A DNA stretch of 64,000 nt from Thraustochytrium sp. TN22 (Eukaryota; Sar; Bigyra; Thraustochytrida; Thraustochytriidae), in contig JABLUY010000123.1 in the NCBI GenBank assembly GCA_013306675.1, positions 43,324 through 107,323 of the forward strand. The letters are read 5' to 3'. Shown here in pieces: positions 30,382 through 39,953 of the stretch. Position 1 is the stretch's first letter. The number at the start of each line of letters is the position of its first letter. The notes beneath the pieces were generated by a model. That model did not search any database. It saw only the letters and a program-made list of their open reading frames with translations, and had not been told where the DNA came from. The position numbers and the translations under genes are program-made.

Positions 30382-31188
30382 ATGGGGAACGGCCAGGGCC
30401 GCGAGGACGGTGACGGCAAGGCCACGCGTGGCGGCGACAAGAGCGACGAGGCAGCTCAAGTGCCTGCCGACGTGCCGCCGTGTTGTAGGTGGAAGAGATT
30501 GAGATTGAGAGAGAGATTGAGAGAGAGAGAGAGAGTTTGAGAGAGAGAGATGAGGTGGCTAGCGGCATGCTGACCGAGGAGCGCGCAGTCTCCAAGGCGG
30601 AGCTCAAGCTCATCCGCGAGTACTTTCGCAGACTCACGCGGCAGAAAAGAGCGCGTGCCCGCGATAGCGGCGAGGAGGACGAGGAGGTGTACTTCCAGGT
30701 GACCGACGTGCCTCGTGTGCCAGAGCTCGCACTCAACCCCTTCGTCGCACGCATCGCCGAGATCATCCAGGACGGTGCCACGGAGAGCAGCACCAAGCTG
30801 CGCCCCAACGAGGTGGATCTGGCCACCTTCTTGCGCATTGTCGCCGTCTTCCACGTCAAAACGCCTGTCGAGGACAAGCAGCAATGTACGTGCCGCGCCA
30901 GCCCCTACACTCCCGCTCCTGGAAACCACCCTCCGCTCACCGTCTCGCTCGCTCGCTCGCACAGTCGCTTTCCAGGCCTTTGACAACGACGGGGACGGCC
31001 GCGTCTCGCGGCAGGATTTCATCTACGCACTGAGCTGTCTCCTGCCAGGTCTGCCCATGGCCGAGCTCGAGGTGCAGACCGACTTCGTCTTTGACGCCGT
31101 GCACGAGCGCGACGAGCTCACGCCCGACGAGTTCGCCAAGCTCTTCGACTACACGGGCTTCCGCCGTTTCTTCAGCATCAACTTCTGA
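30382..31188 (+). CDS. Calcineurin B homologous protein (CHP)-like EF-hand protein
   Basis: The conserved core runs from 30567 (MLTEERAVSKAELKLI) with a secure phase-1 intron at 30886-30964 (donor GTACGT), joining VEDKQQ to FAFQAFDNDGDGR. It includes RVPELALNPFVARIAEI (compare RIPELAINPLGDRI of CHP1) and one good EF loop, DNDGDGRVSRQD, with Asp at position 12. The last hand (DAVHERDELTPDEF) is degenerate. An exon starting at 30382 (MGNGQG, a candidate N-myristoylation start as in calcineurin B) probably supplies the N-terminus through an intron whose ends lie in the purine-rich GAGA tract at 30489-30562; several splice pairs fit and I cannot choose. The family binds calcineurin A or Na+/H+ exchangers. 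Confidence 0.7.
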
Positions 31189-31205
31189 CTCCCCCGCGCA
31201 CGCAT

Positions 31206-31244
<39 letters not shown>

Positions 31245-31488
31245 CGTAGACGCCCGGCGCCCGCCCCGCCCCGGGCCGCCGCGGGCTCGAAGCCGTAGTC
31301 GTGCGCGACCGCCAAGGCGCCGGCCGCGGCAAGGGTGGTGGACAGCCTGCGCGTGGCGCCAGACCTGCTACGCGAGTCGAGCGTCAGACGCTCGGCAGCC
31401 GCTCCGCAGCCGTCGCCGGCCAGCGCGGCGTCGCGGCGGCCCCGCGCAGCACGGCGACCGAGCCGCGCGGCGCGGCACGAAGGCCAGC
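31189..31488. repeat. Intergenic gap with (CACG)n microsatellite
   Basis: A nearly perfect CACG/GCAC tetranucleotide run of about ten units spans 31205-31246, right after the CHP-like stop codon. The remainder, to the CINP start, is GC-rich and probably its promoter. Confidence 0.8.
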
Positions 31489-32365
31489 ATGGCCATGGAC
31501 GCAGTGGCGGCCGAGGCCGCCGCCGCCGTGGGCATGACGCGCGAGCGCTGGGAGGCGCTGGGCGCGCAAGGCGCGCAGGTTGCGACGCGGCTGTCCAACG
31601 CGCTCATTGAGACCAGGTACGTGTGCTCGGCTGGGGCGCGGCGCCCCGCTACACCCACAGCGGCGCTGACGGCCGAGGCTGCGCAGCTACACGGGCGACC
31701 CGACCAACTGGGCCGGCCTCGAGGACAATGTCGTGGTGCGCAAGCTCACCGCGCAAAAGGTACGTGCAGGCGCAACGGCCTGGAGAGCGAGCGGCGCTGA
31801 CGGCCTCGGATTGACGCATGCAGATGACTGCCGTGCGACAAGGCTTGGTGTCCACCCTCGAGGACCTCGTCGCAGAGCTGGTAGGTAAACAAGGTTGCGA
31901 GCAAAAGGGACAGGAGAAGAGATCACCTGTATGTACTGACATCGTCGTGCGAGCGCCACGCGCAGGACGCACTCTACACCGAGCTGAAGCGGGTGCTGCA
32001 CCGCGTGGAGGAGGCCTGTGACACGCTCTCCATTCACGGACAGACTCTACGGCTGAAGTTCGGCTCGCTGGCTGACCTGGGTGAGTCAACTTGTAATAAA
32101 GCGCAGGCGCAAGAACGACGCATGACTGACGCCCCTCTTTCGCGCAGAGACGCTCCTGGGAGAGGTGCTGAGCGCGCTGGGCCAGGACCTCCAGTGCAAG
32201 CGCGATGTGTGCAAAGGGCTCGCCCAGCTGTCCGCGTCGCCGAGTGCCTTCAACGCCGCGACGCACGAGCACTTGACGCTCTATCTGGCCATCTGGACCG
32301 AGACGCCCTACCTGGACATGCGCAAGATGCGTGTGGCGGAGAGCGCGCTGCTCGCCGAGGTATGA
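31489..32365 (+). CDS. CINP: CDK2-interacting protein (CINP) homologue, five exons
   Basis: Exons 31489-31616, 31687-31759, 31824-31880, 31966-32080 and 32148-32365 join in frame through four GT-AG introns of 64-85 bp (donors GTACGT, GTACGT, GTAGGT, GTGAGT) to a 196-residue protein. Conserved blocks in order are GDPTNWAGLEDN (compare DAADWHNLI), a central helix around LYTELKRVLHRVEEAC, and the C-terminal LQCKRDVCKGLAQL through LTLYLAIWTETPYLD to ESALLAEV (compare LLLKRTVAKELAH, LSYLSMWLHQPYVE, ESMLLETG). CINP links CDK2/CDC7 with origin firing and checkpoint signalling, and is implicated in 60S ribosome maturation. This gene has the most introns of any in the window. Its stop codon is 64 bp from that of RMI2 on the other strand. 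Confidence 0.8.
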
Positions 32366-32429
32366 GCCTGCGTCATCAGCCGGTGCGCGAGTGGGCGGGT
32401 CGCTGACGCGTGAGGGTTGGCAGCCGGCC

Positions 32430-32878
32430 TCATGCAGGCTTTTGCGCGTGGACGACCTCCAGCCACCAGAGCGGCATGCGTCGCGCGTCTGCCGTCAGGT
32501 CCACGAGGTTGTGCGCCGCGATCGTCGCAAGTCCGTCGGGCTGCTGCGCTTCTACGCCGCCCACCACCATGATGTAAGACCCTGCGTGCACGCATCGTTC
32601 GTCAATCTGCCTGCCTGCCTGCCTGCCTGCCTGTTTCTCTCCTTTCCGCCCAAGCCACGCGAACGAAGCAACGTACCCACGCGCAGGTCTGCCTTCGCGT
32701 CGGGGCCGAGCGTATCGACTTGGACGAGCGCCAGCGCCGTGCCATCATCCACGACGTAGGCCTGATTCCTTCGGCGCACCACGACGCCCTGCACCCAGGT
32801 CCGCGCGTCGCCGTCGGCCTGGACGGCGGCCAGCTGCGCCATGAACCTCTTGGGCGCCGGCGTCGTGGCCGTCGCCAT
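32430..32878 (-). CDS. RMI2: RecQ-mediated genome instability protein 2 (RMI2) homologue
   Basis: Two exons, 32878-32677 and 32581-32430, join in phase 1 through a 95-bp GT-AG intron (donor GTACGT, acceptor CACGCAG) to 117 residues. The OB-fold order matches RMI2: FMAQLAAVQ, TWVQGVVVRRRNQAYVVDDG, ALALVQVDTL, then after the junction VGSYIMVVGGVEAQ (compare PGKYVMVMGVVQA), LVDLTADARRMPLWWLEV (compare MTDLSDNPIHESMWELEV). RMI2 joins RMI1, TOP3A and BLM in the complex that dissolves double Holliday junctions. The intron contains a TGCC repeat (plus strand 32606-32633). The gene is convergent with CINP. Confidence 0.85.
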
Positions 32879-33544
32879 GGCCGCTCACGACGACGACGCG
32901 CGCCCCGCGCCGCCGCTGCCGCTGCTGCTGCTGCTGCCGCGCGACGCCGCCCGCCTCGCCTCGCCTCGCCTCGCCTCGCCTCGCCGCGCGCCGCCGCCCT
33001 GGATGGATGCGGGCTTGCGGCGAGAGCGGGAAAAACAAGCGGCCCAAGCGGCAAATAGGGTTGAGGCCTTTTCTTTCTCCTGGAGAATGCCGTTTCCATG
33101 TCATGTAGCTCGAGATGTAATTCATGTAAGCGTTGAGCCGGAAGCCGGCTGGAAGCATCGCCGCGCACGTGCCGCGCCTGCTTCGCCGCAGTACTCACGC
33201 ACACGTCAACGGCTACGCCGCTCGAGCAGACTCGGAGCGAGGCGGCGCAGGCAGGGCAGGGCGGCAGACCGGGTTTGGAGGCCAGGCTCGCGAGCGAGGC
33301 AAAGCAAGCTGGCGAGCTCGCGCGGCGGGGCGAGGGCGGCCTCGGCGCAGAAGCGCGGCACGCCTGGCCTCGTCGCGTGGAGGTTGAGTGCTGCTGGCTA
33401 GCTGGCTGGCCGGCTGGCTGGCTGGTCGGCTGGCTGCGTCGCAACTTGTGGTCGCCGCGGCACGTGCGCCAGGAGAACGCTAGGACGTAGCGGTAGCACG
33501 GCAACGAACGGTCGCCGCGGGGGGGAAAGAAAAGGGCAGGGGAG
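32879..33544. other. Divergent upstream region of RMI2 and Tubby
   Basis: The 666-bp gap contains CGCCT pentanucleotide repeats (32950-32985), a GCTGGCTG tetranucleotide-like run (33390-33432) and no supported gene. It should hold promoters for both flanking genes. Confidence 0.45.
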
Positions 33545-34870
33545 ATGGAGGCCTTCTCGAGGCGGCTGTCCATGGCGGACTGCAGCAGCAGCGCGAATGA
33601 GGACATGTTTACGTTTGGTAGCCTGCCGGGGACGCCTCTGGCGAAGCGGTACAGCGACATCGACATGCTGGAGTTCGGCGTGTCTAAAGAGACCATCATC
33701 GAGGAGCACCTGACGCCGGTGGACCCGAGCGTGCGCAAGCTGCGGCGGTGCCACATCTTGCGCGAGGACAGGGTGAATTTTTACATGTATTGCGAGAGTA
33801 CGGACCGCTTCATGCTCAGCGCCAAGATGGTGGGCGACACGATCTATATTTCGCAGTACGAGGAGTTTTGCAGCTCCTTCGTCAGCGAGCGCGACCTCGT
33901 GGAGAACCCGGGGAGCGTGGGCGCCGGTGGCACCTTTTGCGCGGCGCTCCGGCTCAACCCGCACACCAAGACCTTCACGCTCTACAACCGTACGTGCGAG
34001 GGCTGCGATGACGTCCTTGGCATGCACACCTGTGGCGCGCTCTCGCTCGGCAACGGCGACCGCCAGGTGCTGCTCGAGGCCAGGCATGGCAGTCAGGCCG
34101 TCCAGGCGGGCCACGCCTCCTACATTGATTGCAACACAGTCAACATTCGTCTTCCCAGCGTCTACGCGGACCTCAGTCGCGAGGTGTGGTGCCAGCGTTT
34201 TCTCAAGGGTGACCCGAGCAAGCGGCAGCAGCAGCAGCAGCAGCAGCAAGAAGACGCATATGGCAACCAGCAGACTCACAACCAAAGCGCGCAGGTGGCG
34301 GCGCACCCTTGCGGCATCAGCGGGAGCGCATGCGCTGCGCAGCGTGCGCTGACGCCGGGGCGCTCAAAGGCGCGCCTGCGCGCGACCAAGTCTGCCTACG
34401 GGGCCGAGGGCTTCGACTCACGCCTCGAGGACGACGAGGTGGTGGAGTCCAAGGAGGCCGGCGCCCCCAGCCGTCACCTGGCGCGCGCCAACTCCATGCC
34501 AGTGACGCGCGCCGACAAGCAGGCCGCAGCGGTTGGCCCGCTGGTCGGCAACGACAAGGGCGAGTGCGTGGTGAACACGCGCGTGCCACGATATGATCGC
34601 AACTCCGGCAGCCTCCGAATGAAGTTTCTCAACAACCGCGTGCGCGTCGCCTCGTCCAAGAACTTTATCTTTTGCGTCGAGCGCGCGTGCGACCACCTCC
34701 CGGCCGGGTCCGAGGCGGATGCGCTCGCCAACGAGGATCGTGTTGTCATGCAGTTTGGCAAGTACAACGACGAGCGTTTCAACCTCGACTTTCGCTTTCC
34801 ACTCGCGCCTGTGCAGGCCTTCGGCATTGCCCTTACGCTCTTTAACTGGCAGGCCGGCAACGACAAATAG
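33545..34870 (+). CDS. Tubby-like protein
   Basis: The 441-residue protein carries the Tubby C-terminal barrel. It has VNFYMYCESTDRFMLSAKMV, YISQYEEF, then after a polyQ and disordered insertion VPRYDRNSGSLRMKFLNNRV, RVASSKNFIF, VMQFGKYNDERFNLDFRFPL and APVQAFGIALTLFNW. The last three match the two Tubby signatures (FxGRVxxxSxKNFQ and DxFxxDxxxPLxxxQAFxIxLSSF). The family binds phosphoinositides and delivers membrane proteins to cilia. The barrel is split by a roughly 140-residue insert between about residues 220 and 350, with eight Gln near 225. The N-terminus (about 40 residues) has no clear IFT-A-binding motif. Confidence 0.88.
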   Translation: MEAFSRRLSMADCSSSANEDMFTFGSLPGTPLAKRYSDIDMLEFGVSKETIIEEHLTPVDPSVRKLRRCHILREDRVNFYMYCESTDRFMLSAKMVGDTIYISQYEEFCSSFVSERDLVENPGSVGAGGTFCAALRLNPHTKTFTLYNRTCEGCDDVLGMHTCGALSLGNGDRQVLLEARHGSQAVQAGHASYIDCNTVNIRLPSVYADLSREVWCQRFLKGDPSKRQQQQQQQQEDAYGNQQTHNQSAQVAAHPCGISGSACAAQRALTPGRSKARLRATKSAYGAEGFDSRLEDDEVVESKEAGAPSRHLARANSMPVTRADKQAAAVGPLVGNDKGECVVNTRVPRYDRNSGSLRMKFLNNRVRVASSKNFIFCVERACDHLPAGSEADALANEDRVVMQFGKYNDERFNLDFRFPLAPVQAFGIALTLFNWQAGNDK

Positions 34871-35030
34871 AAAGATGTAAGCAGACAAGCAAGCAGACAA
34901 GCAAGCAGAGTCCAACGGGTACGGGTGCGCAGCGTTGAAGCAGCGCCCTGAACGCACATATGCAGTGCAGTGCAGTGCGTGAACGCGGAAAAAAGATCAT
35001 CTTCGTTCGGCCCAGGGGTCAAATATCCAA
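34871..35030. other. Short gap between convergent Tubby and THOC3 genes
   Basis: The two genes end 160 bp apart. GCAGACAA repeats occur at 34880-34908. The gap probably holds both 3' UTRs. Confidence 0.5.
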
Positions 35031-36150
35031 TCAATCAAAGTTGGCGCTCATGACGCGCACAAAGCCGCCACGCGTGCCCTTGGGCTCCTCGCCGCAGAAA
35101 GCCAGCACATAGGCGGTCGGGTGCCAGGCGAGCGCATTGATGCCGTCCACCATGCTGGAGTCCACCTTGGCAATCTCGGCTCCCGAGGCAACCTCGTCGA
35201 TGTAGATGGTCTTGTCCAGAGACCCGTAGGCAACAAAGGTGCCGTCACCGCTAAAGGTGGCGCTGCGCACCGCCGTCTCGCTGCGGCCAAGCGAGCGCAT
35301 TGCGCAAAGCTCGCGCGCGTCCCAGATGGAAAGCAAGGCATCGGTGCTGCCCAGCGCGAGCCAGGCGCCGTCCGCGCTAAATTGCAGCGACAGGCAGTTG
35401 GCGGTGTGCGCCTCCACGGACATCACGCGATCCAGCTTGCCGGCGCTCGAGTCGACAATCTCGAGGCCGCCGCGGTTCAGGGCACCCTGACCCGCCGTCA
35501 AGAAAAGGTGCGAACCGGCCGGGTTCCAAGCGATTTGGTTGATTTGCGCGCCCAGCAGGCTGTGGAAGTTGGCGCTGTCTAGCAGGGCGCCAGGCTTGCG
35601 CACGTCCAGCAGCGAGACGACGTCGTCGCGGTCGCCCACCGCAATCTGCGTCTCCTCCGGGTGCAGCGCGAGGTTGAGATTTTGGCCGGGCGTGTTCCAC
35701 GTGGTCGCGCAGCGGCCGGCGCGCGCGTCCCACAGCTTCACCGTCTTGTCTTCCGACGTCGAAACCAGCTTGTGCGCGTCCTTGCGTCCCCACTGCACGC
35801 GCTCCACGCCCTTGTGGTGGCCCTTGAGCTCGCGCACCTCTCGCGTCTGCCCTGCGGCGCCCACCGCCCACAGCTTGACGCCCGCGTCCAGGCTCGCGGA
35901 CGCCAGCAGCGACCCGGTCGCGTTCCACGCCACCGACAGTACGCGCTGCTCGTGGCCCGCCTGCGTCGCGTCCGCACCACCATCGTCGTCGCCGTGGTCG
36001 TGGTCGTCGTCGTTAGCTGCGTCCTCCTCCTGGGCGCCCCGCGCCGCCGCGCCGGCCCACGCCACTCACCAACGTCTTGCCGCGGCCGGAGCCCAGCGCG
36101 GCCGCGGCGGCCGCGCCGCCGCCGCCCGCCGCCGCCGCCGCCGCCGCCAT
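35031..36150 (-). CDS. THOC3: THO complex subunit 3 (THOC3/TEX1), WD40 protein
   Basis: Exon 1 (36150-36070) encodes 27 Ala/Gly-rich residues ending GSGRGKTL. Exon 2 (35960-35031) starts AGHEQRVLSVAWN. They join in phase 0 through a 109-bp intron (donor GTGAGT, a CTAAC branch-site-like element, acceptor CGACGCAG), giving 336 residues. The WD40 propeller follows THOC3 order: SEDKTVKLWDARAGRC, IAVGDRDDVVSLLD, INQIAWNPAGSHLFLT, SVEAHTANCLSLQF, ALGSTDALLSIWDAREL and INALAWHPTAYVLAFC. THOC3 belongs to the THO/TREX complex that couples transcription and splicing to mRNA export. An unspliced reading also stays open through the intron to a GTG, but it inserts a poly-Asp stretch absent in the family. 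It is divergent from the TIR gene. Confidence 0.87.
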
Positions 36151-36270
36151 TGCGATCGCGCCGCGCGCGGGTCGAGAGGAGTCGGGGTACTGCGTCATGG
36201 CCGCGGCGACGAGCACGATGCCGCGGCTCCAGAACCCCAAAACCAACTCCGCCTCGCTCGCTCGCTCGCT

Positions 36271-36302
<32 letters not shown>

Positions 36303-36321
36303 GCAGCCGCAGCAAGCAAGG
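36151..36321. promoter_or_regulatory. 171-bp bidirectional promoter region
   Basis: Only 171 bp separate the THOC3 ATG (minus) and the TIR-gene ATG (plus). The gap contains a GCTC tetranucleotide run (36256-36276) followed by GGC repeats. Confidence 0.5.
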
Positions 36322-37494
36322 ATGAGCGCGGCGGTCGTGGACGTCTCCGGCGAGGACGAGGCGGTCATCTGGGTGTTCGTCTCGTACAACTGGAAGCCCG
36401 ACGAGGAGGAGCGCGACGTGGCGGACCGCGTGCGCGGCATGGTGGACTGGTTCGAGGTCAACGGAGGCGCGCTGCCCGGCAGGAGGATCAAGATGATGCT
36501 GGACCGCCGAAACACGATTGGCGATGTGAACAAGTGGATGATTGATATGATCGACAAGTGTGACGTCTTTTTGGCGTGCGTCACCAAGCGGTACTACGAC
36601 GTAGTTAACGCAGAAGACCGCAGCGAGTTCTGCCAGAAGGAGTTCGCCTATGCGGGCCACGTCATGCCAAACCACATGCTGGCGATCATCATGGAGAAGG
36701 CGGTGCCTCGCGAGAAGCAGTGGATGAAGCGCATCGTGTGGACGCTCCAAGGCGAGCTCAATCATCACATGGAGGAGATGCCCACTTCGCACGCCGAGTA
36801 CAACCGCCGCATGGAGAAGCTCGCAAAATCCATTCGCCATGTTGCAGCGCGGAACGTTAAGTTCGGGTCGCGGGACAGCGCGAGCGCAATGCCCGCTCCC
36901 GCCGCGTCGGCGCGCGGCACGCCTGCTGAAGCACCTAGCTATGTTGGTGCCGCCGCGTCGGGCTCTCAGCATCATAGTACCGCTCCACGTGTACACGGCA
37001 CAGGTCAAGTTGGCGAGCCTCACGGGGTGCCTCGAGCCATGAACGACAACCAAACCCACTCCTCATCCCCCATGTACGGAGGTCCCGGCCATACTCTGCG
37101 GCCCGGCTCGGAGAGTCCCGGCCATGCTTCACGGCTCGGCGGCTCGTCCATTGGCAGTTGGCCCTTTGCGGACCGTCCCATGCATTCGAGCCCTGACACG
37201 ATGGCCCAACTGGGCAACGGTTCCATTCACCACGCTCAATTTGACATTTATGGCGACGTTGGGCGCGCGGTGCTTCGCCAACAGGGGCCGCCGGATCACA
37301 ACTCCCGCCACGCCTCGGGCCTGGGTTGGTCTGCTGCGGACCCTCACCCTGCGCCAAATGTGGCGCGCCACACGTCAAACACGTCTTACGCAGTGGAAGA
37401 AGCTTCCCAGGCGCTGAGAGACTCGCCAGACTATATCACGTCCTTGCTCTTTGGAGAGGGCGGGGTGAATTCCCATCCAAAGAGGGCGGGATAA
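36322..37494 (+). CDS. TIR-domain protein with a disordered tail
   Basis: The 390-residue protein has a TIR-type domain at about residues 14-160. Strand A is VIWVFVSYNW, followed by a helix, IKMMLDRR, the segment CDVFLACVTKRYY, and SEFCQKEFAYAG, where Glu107 sits where the catalytic Glu of NAD-cleaving TIR domains lies (compare the WVHKEI element of SARM1). LAIIMEK follows as the next strand. The rest is a Gly/Ser/His/Pro-rich disordered region with repeated GPGH and SPGH elements and a short C-terminal patch (DYITSLLFGEGG). There is no LRR, NB-ARC or membrane segment. It may be an NADase or signalling adaptor; retention of Glu107 favours activity but does not prove it. It is followed on the same strand by a GBP-like GTPase. 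Confidence 0.75.
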   Translation: MSAAVVDVSGEDEAVIWVFVSYNWKPDEEERDVADRVRGMVDWFEVNGGALPGRRIKMMLDRRNTIGDVNKWMIDMIDKCDVFLACVTKRYYDVVNAEDRSEFCQKEFAYAGHVMPNHMLAIIMEKAVPREKQWMKRIVWTLQGELNHHMEEMPTSHAEYNRRMEKLAKSIRHVAARNVKFGSRDSASAMPAPAASARGTPAEAPSYVGAAASGSQHHSTAPRVHGTGQVGEPHGVPRAMNDNQTHSSSPMYGGPGHTLRPGSESPGHASRLGGSSIGSWPFADRPMHSSPDTMAQLGNGSIHHAQFDIYGDVGRAVLRQQGPPDHNSRHASGLGWSAADPHPAPNVARHTSNTSYAVEEASQALRDSPDYITSLLFGEGGVNSHPKRAG

Positions 37495-37967
37495 ATTGCA
37501 AACATGTACGAAGAAGATTCAATTTGGCGATCGTTCATGGTCCCGTCATGAGGCAGGCAACTGAAGACAGCTAACTGACACGCCAGCGCGGCTGCTCTGT
37601 CCGCAACTTGAAGTGGGTTTCATCGAAAACACACAATCAGAGACCGTCATCTATGACACGGAGACTTCAACTTGGAGGGAGTTTGGTGCAGGTCGCACGG
37701 TCAACATAACGTTGCCGTACGCGGCCAGTGGAGCTACAATTTAGTGCCTGCTGCCAAGCCACAAGCGTCGGCCAGCGGGTCAGTGCGGCTGGTCAAAGTG
37801 CTCGCTGGCGGCTGCTTGAAGTACGGCGTTTTAAAAAAGTCGTCGATGCTTTTATCCGCCACGAAGACGAAGACGAAGTCGAAGTCGAAGTCGAAGTTGG
37901 CGAAGGACGTGAACGCGCTCTGGCAGAACCCGTTCGCGACAGAGCATGCGCGCGCGCGGGGGCGGCC
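37495..37967. other. Gap between TIR and GBP-like genes
   Basis: This 473-bp, relatively AT-rich gap contains a GAAGTC hexanucleotide-like repeat (37863-37895). No gene is supported. The GBP-like frame is open through its last part, but without an ATG. Confidence 0.45.
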
Positions 37968-39899
37968 ATGGCGGGGTGGGGCGCGGGCGCGGGCGCGGTG
38001 CGGCTCGTGCGGCCGAGCGTGGCGCGCACGCGGCTGGAGGCGGAGGCGGAGGCGGTGCGGCTGCTGGAGGCGCTGGGCGACGATGCGGCGCTGCGCGTGT
38101 GCTCGCTGAGCGGGACGCAGCGCGAGGGCAAGTCCACGCTGCTCAACCTGCTCTTTGATCGCGGCCTGCAGGGCGGCGGGTTTCGCACGGGCCATGACAT
38201 GGACCCGGAGACCGCCGGCCTGTGGATCCGAGTGCGAGAGGACCCGGACCATGCGGGCGGCTGGCTCGCGGTGCTGGACACCGAGGGCCTCGACAGCCCG
38301 CACGTGCCGCAGTTCTACAACTGGTGCCTCGCGGCGCTCGCGTACCTCGTGAGCGACTGCTTTCTGTACCAATCGCGCGGGAGTATCGACGCGCGCAGCG
38401 TGGATCGCCTGGACGTGATTCTGCGGGTCGCGGACCAACTCTCCGCGAGCCGCCGCGAGCCGGGCGCGGAGACCAACCGCCGCGAGCCGGGCGCGGAGAC
38501 CAAGCCGGCCTTTGTCTGGGTGCTGCGCGATCATCACCTCGCCATGAAGCACGCGCCGCGCCGGGAGATGCTCGACAAGCTGAGCGAGGCGGCGCGCAAG
38601 TCCCTTGTGCGCTGCTTCGGCGACCGCCACGACTGCGTGCCGCTACCCACGCCGCACGCGCGCCCGGGCGAGCTCGACCGCCTGCAGTTCGCCGATCTCG
38701 AGCCGGCCTTTCGCGACGCCTTCGCAGGCCTCGAGGCGCACGTGCGCGCCGCTCTCGACACCAGCGTCGTTCGCGCCGGCCAGCGCATGACCGGGCCGCT
38801 CCTGGCCGCGCTTGTGCAGGCCTACTGCAGCGCAGTGGGCCAGCGCGTGGGCGCGCTTCGCGAGATCGAAGACATGCCCACGCAGGCGCAGATGCTTACC
38901 ACGCTGGCGGCCGAGCGGTCCGTGCGGGCCGGTCTGGCCGCCTACGACGCCGCCATGGCGCAGGAGCCGGAACTCTCTGCAGACACGCTCGGCGCGCGCC
39001 ACGAGGCCGCCGAAACCGCCGCTCGGGCCGCCTTTGACGGCGCCATGCTCGGCGACAAGGACGAAGACGAGAACCGGCGCGCTGCCGCAAGCATGAACGA
39101 GGCCATCGCCACCTGGGAGTCCGCACTCGCCTTTGAAGGGGCCGAGGTGGTCCATCGGCGGCGTCTCACGGGCGGAAAGCTCGCTCAACACGCCACGCGC
39201 CTGCAGCGTGACGCCCGGCTTGCCACAGAGGCGGTGACCGCGTCCTTTGCGGCGGCCTTTGGGTCGCCGGACGCCTTCGATGACGTGGCCGCCGTCGACG
39301 CCGCGTGGGCCGCCTTTCGCGGCTCGCATGCTGCCACGTCGGAGCACGAGCTCCGACTTGCAGAGCTGCGTCAGCAGGTCAAGGTCGCTGCTGTCGCACG
39401 GGAGCTCGCGGCTACGCTGGACGCCGCCGAGGCGCGCCTGGGGAGGCGCATCTCGGACGCCGAGGCTGCCATGAGCGCATCGCGCGAGGAGTCGGCTCTC
39501 GAGCGCGAGCAGGTCGCCGAGGCCCACGCGGCGGCCATGGAGACGATCCGCACGCATGTCGCGGAGCTCTCTGCGGACGTGGAGCTCACACGCGGCGAGC
39601 TCCGGACGGCGACTGCGACGGCCGCGTTGCAAGAGGACTTGCAGGTCGCCGCGACGAAGGTGGCCACTCGCTTCACGCAGATCGACGCTCGTCAGGAGGA
39701 CATGAAGGCGAGCATGCTCCAAGCGGCACGCAGTCAGCAGACGAGCTTGGAGGCGAAACTGCTCAAAAAGGACCAGGAGCTGGCCCGGATCTGGGAAGCC
39801 ATCGGCCAGCTCAGCACCAACATCGCCGAGGTGCACGACCACCTTGGGTTCAAGCTCGATTCCAGCCCCCCGAGAAAAGGGCCCGGGGGTGCTCTGTAA
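37968..39899 (+). CDS. Guanylate-binding-protein (GBP)-like large GTPase
   Basis: The 643-residue protein has a GBP/atlastin-type GTPase domain. The P-loop GTQREGKST lies near residues 48-56, the G3 motif LDTEGLDS near 102-109, and the G4-like VLRDH near 184-188 matches the RD motif that GBPs use in place of N/TKxD. The domain is followed by a helical region with VRAALDTSVV and a long C-terminal coiled coil. There is no CaaX prenylation motif and no C-terminal membrane segment. GBPs are dynamin-related GTPases that oligomerise on membranes, in animals during cell-autonomous immunity. A duplicated RREPGAET element at 38452-38501 looks like a recent in-frame tandem duplication. The ATG at 37968 is the first in the open frame, which otherwise begins at a GTG. 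Confidence 0.82.
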   Translation: MAGWGAGAGAVRLVRPSVARTRLEAEAEAVRLLEALGDDAALRVCSLSGTQREGKSTLLNLLFDRGLQGGGFRTGHDMDPETAGLWIRVREDPDHAGGWLAVLDTEGLDSPHVPQFYNWCLAALAYLVSDCFLYQSRGSIDARSVDRLDVILRVADQLSASRREPGAETNRREPGAETKPAFVWVLRDHHLAMKHAPRREMLDKLSEAARKSLVRCFGDRHDCVPLPTPHARPGELDRLQFADLEPAFRDAFAGLEAHVRAALDTSVVRAGQRMTGPLLAALVQAYCSAVGQRVGALREIEDMPTQAQMLTTLAAERSVRAGLAAYDAAMAQEPELSADTLGARHEAAETAARAAFDGAMLGDKDEDENRRAAASMNEAIATWESALAFEGAEVVHRRRLTGGKLAQHATRLQRDARLATEAVTASFAAAFGSPDAFDDVAAVDAAWAAFRGSHAATSEHELRLAELRQQVKVAAVARELAATLDAAEARLGRRISDAEAAMSASREESALEREQVAEAHAAAMETIRTHVAELSADVELTRGELRTATATAALQEDLQVAATKVATRFTQIDARQEDMKASMLQAARSQQTSLEAKLLKKDQELARIWEAIGQLSTNIAEVHDHLGFKLDSSPPRKGPGGAL

Positions 39900-39953
39900 C
39901 AATCATCACTCACACTCAGCCTACCAGTAGCCTAAGCTTAATTTTATAATGTG

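Noticed and set aside
32360-32570. Sixth exon of CINP
   Set aside because: The frame after an additional splice would be Arg/Pro low complexity. Reading straight through ends at TGA 32363-32365, which fits the family length, and that DNA encodes RMI2 exon 2 on the other strand.
35961-36065. Unspliced N-terminus of THOC3 starting at a GTG with a poly-Asp stretch
   Set aside because: Splicing from 36070 to 35960 gives an ATG start, canonical sites and better family agreement.
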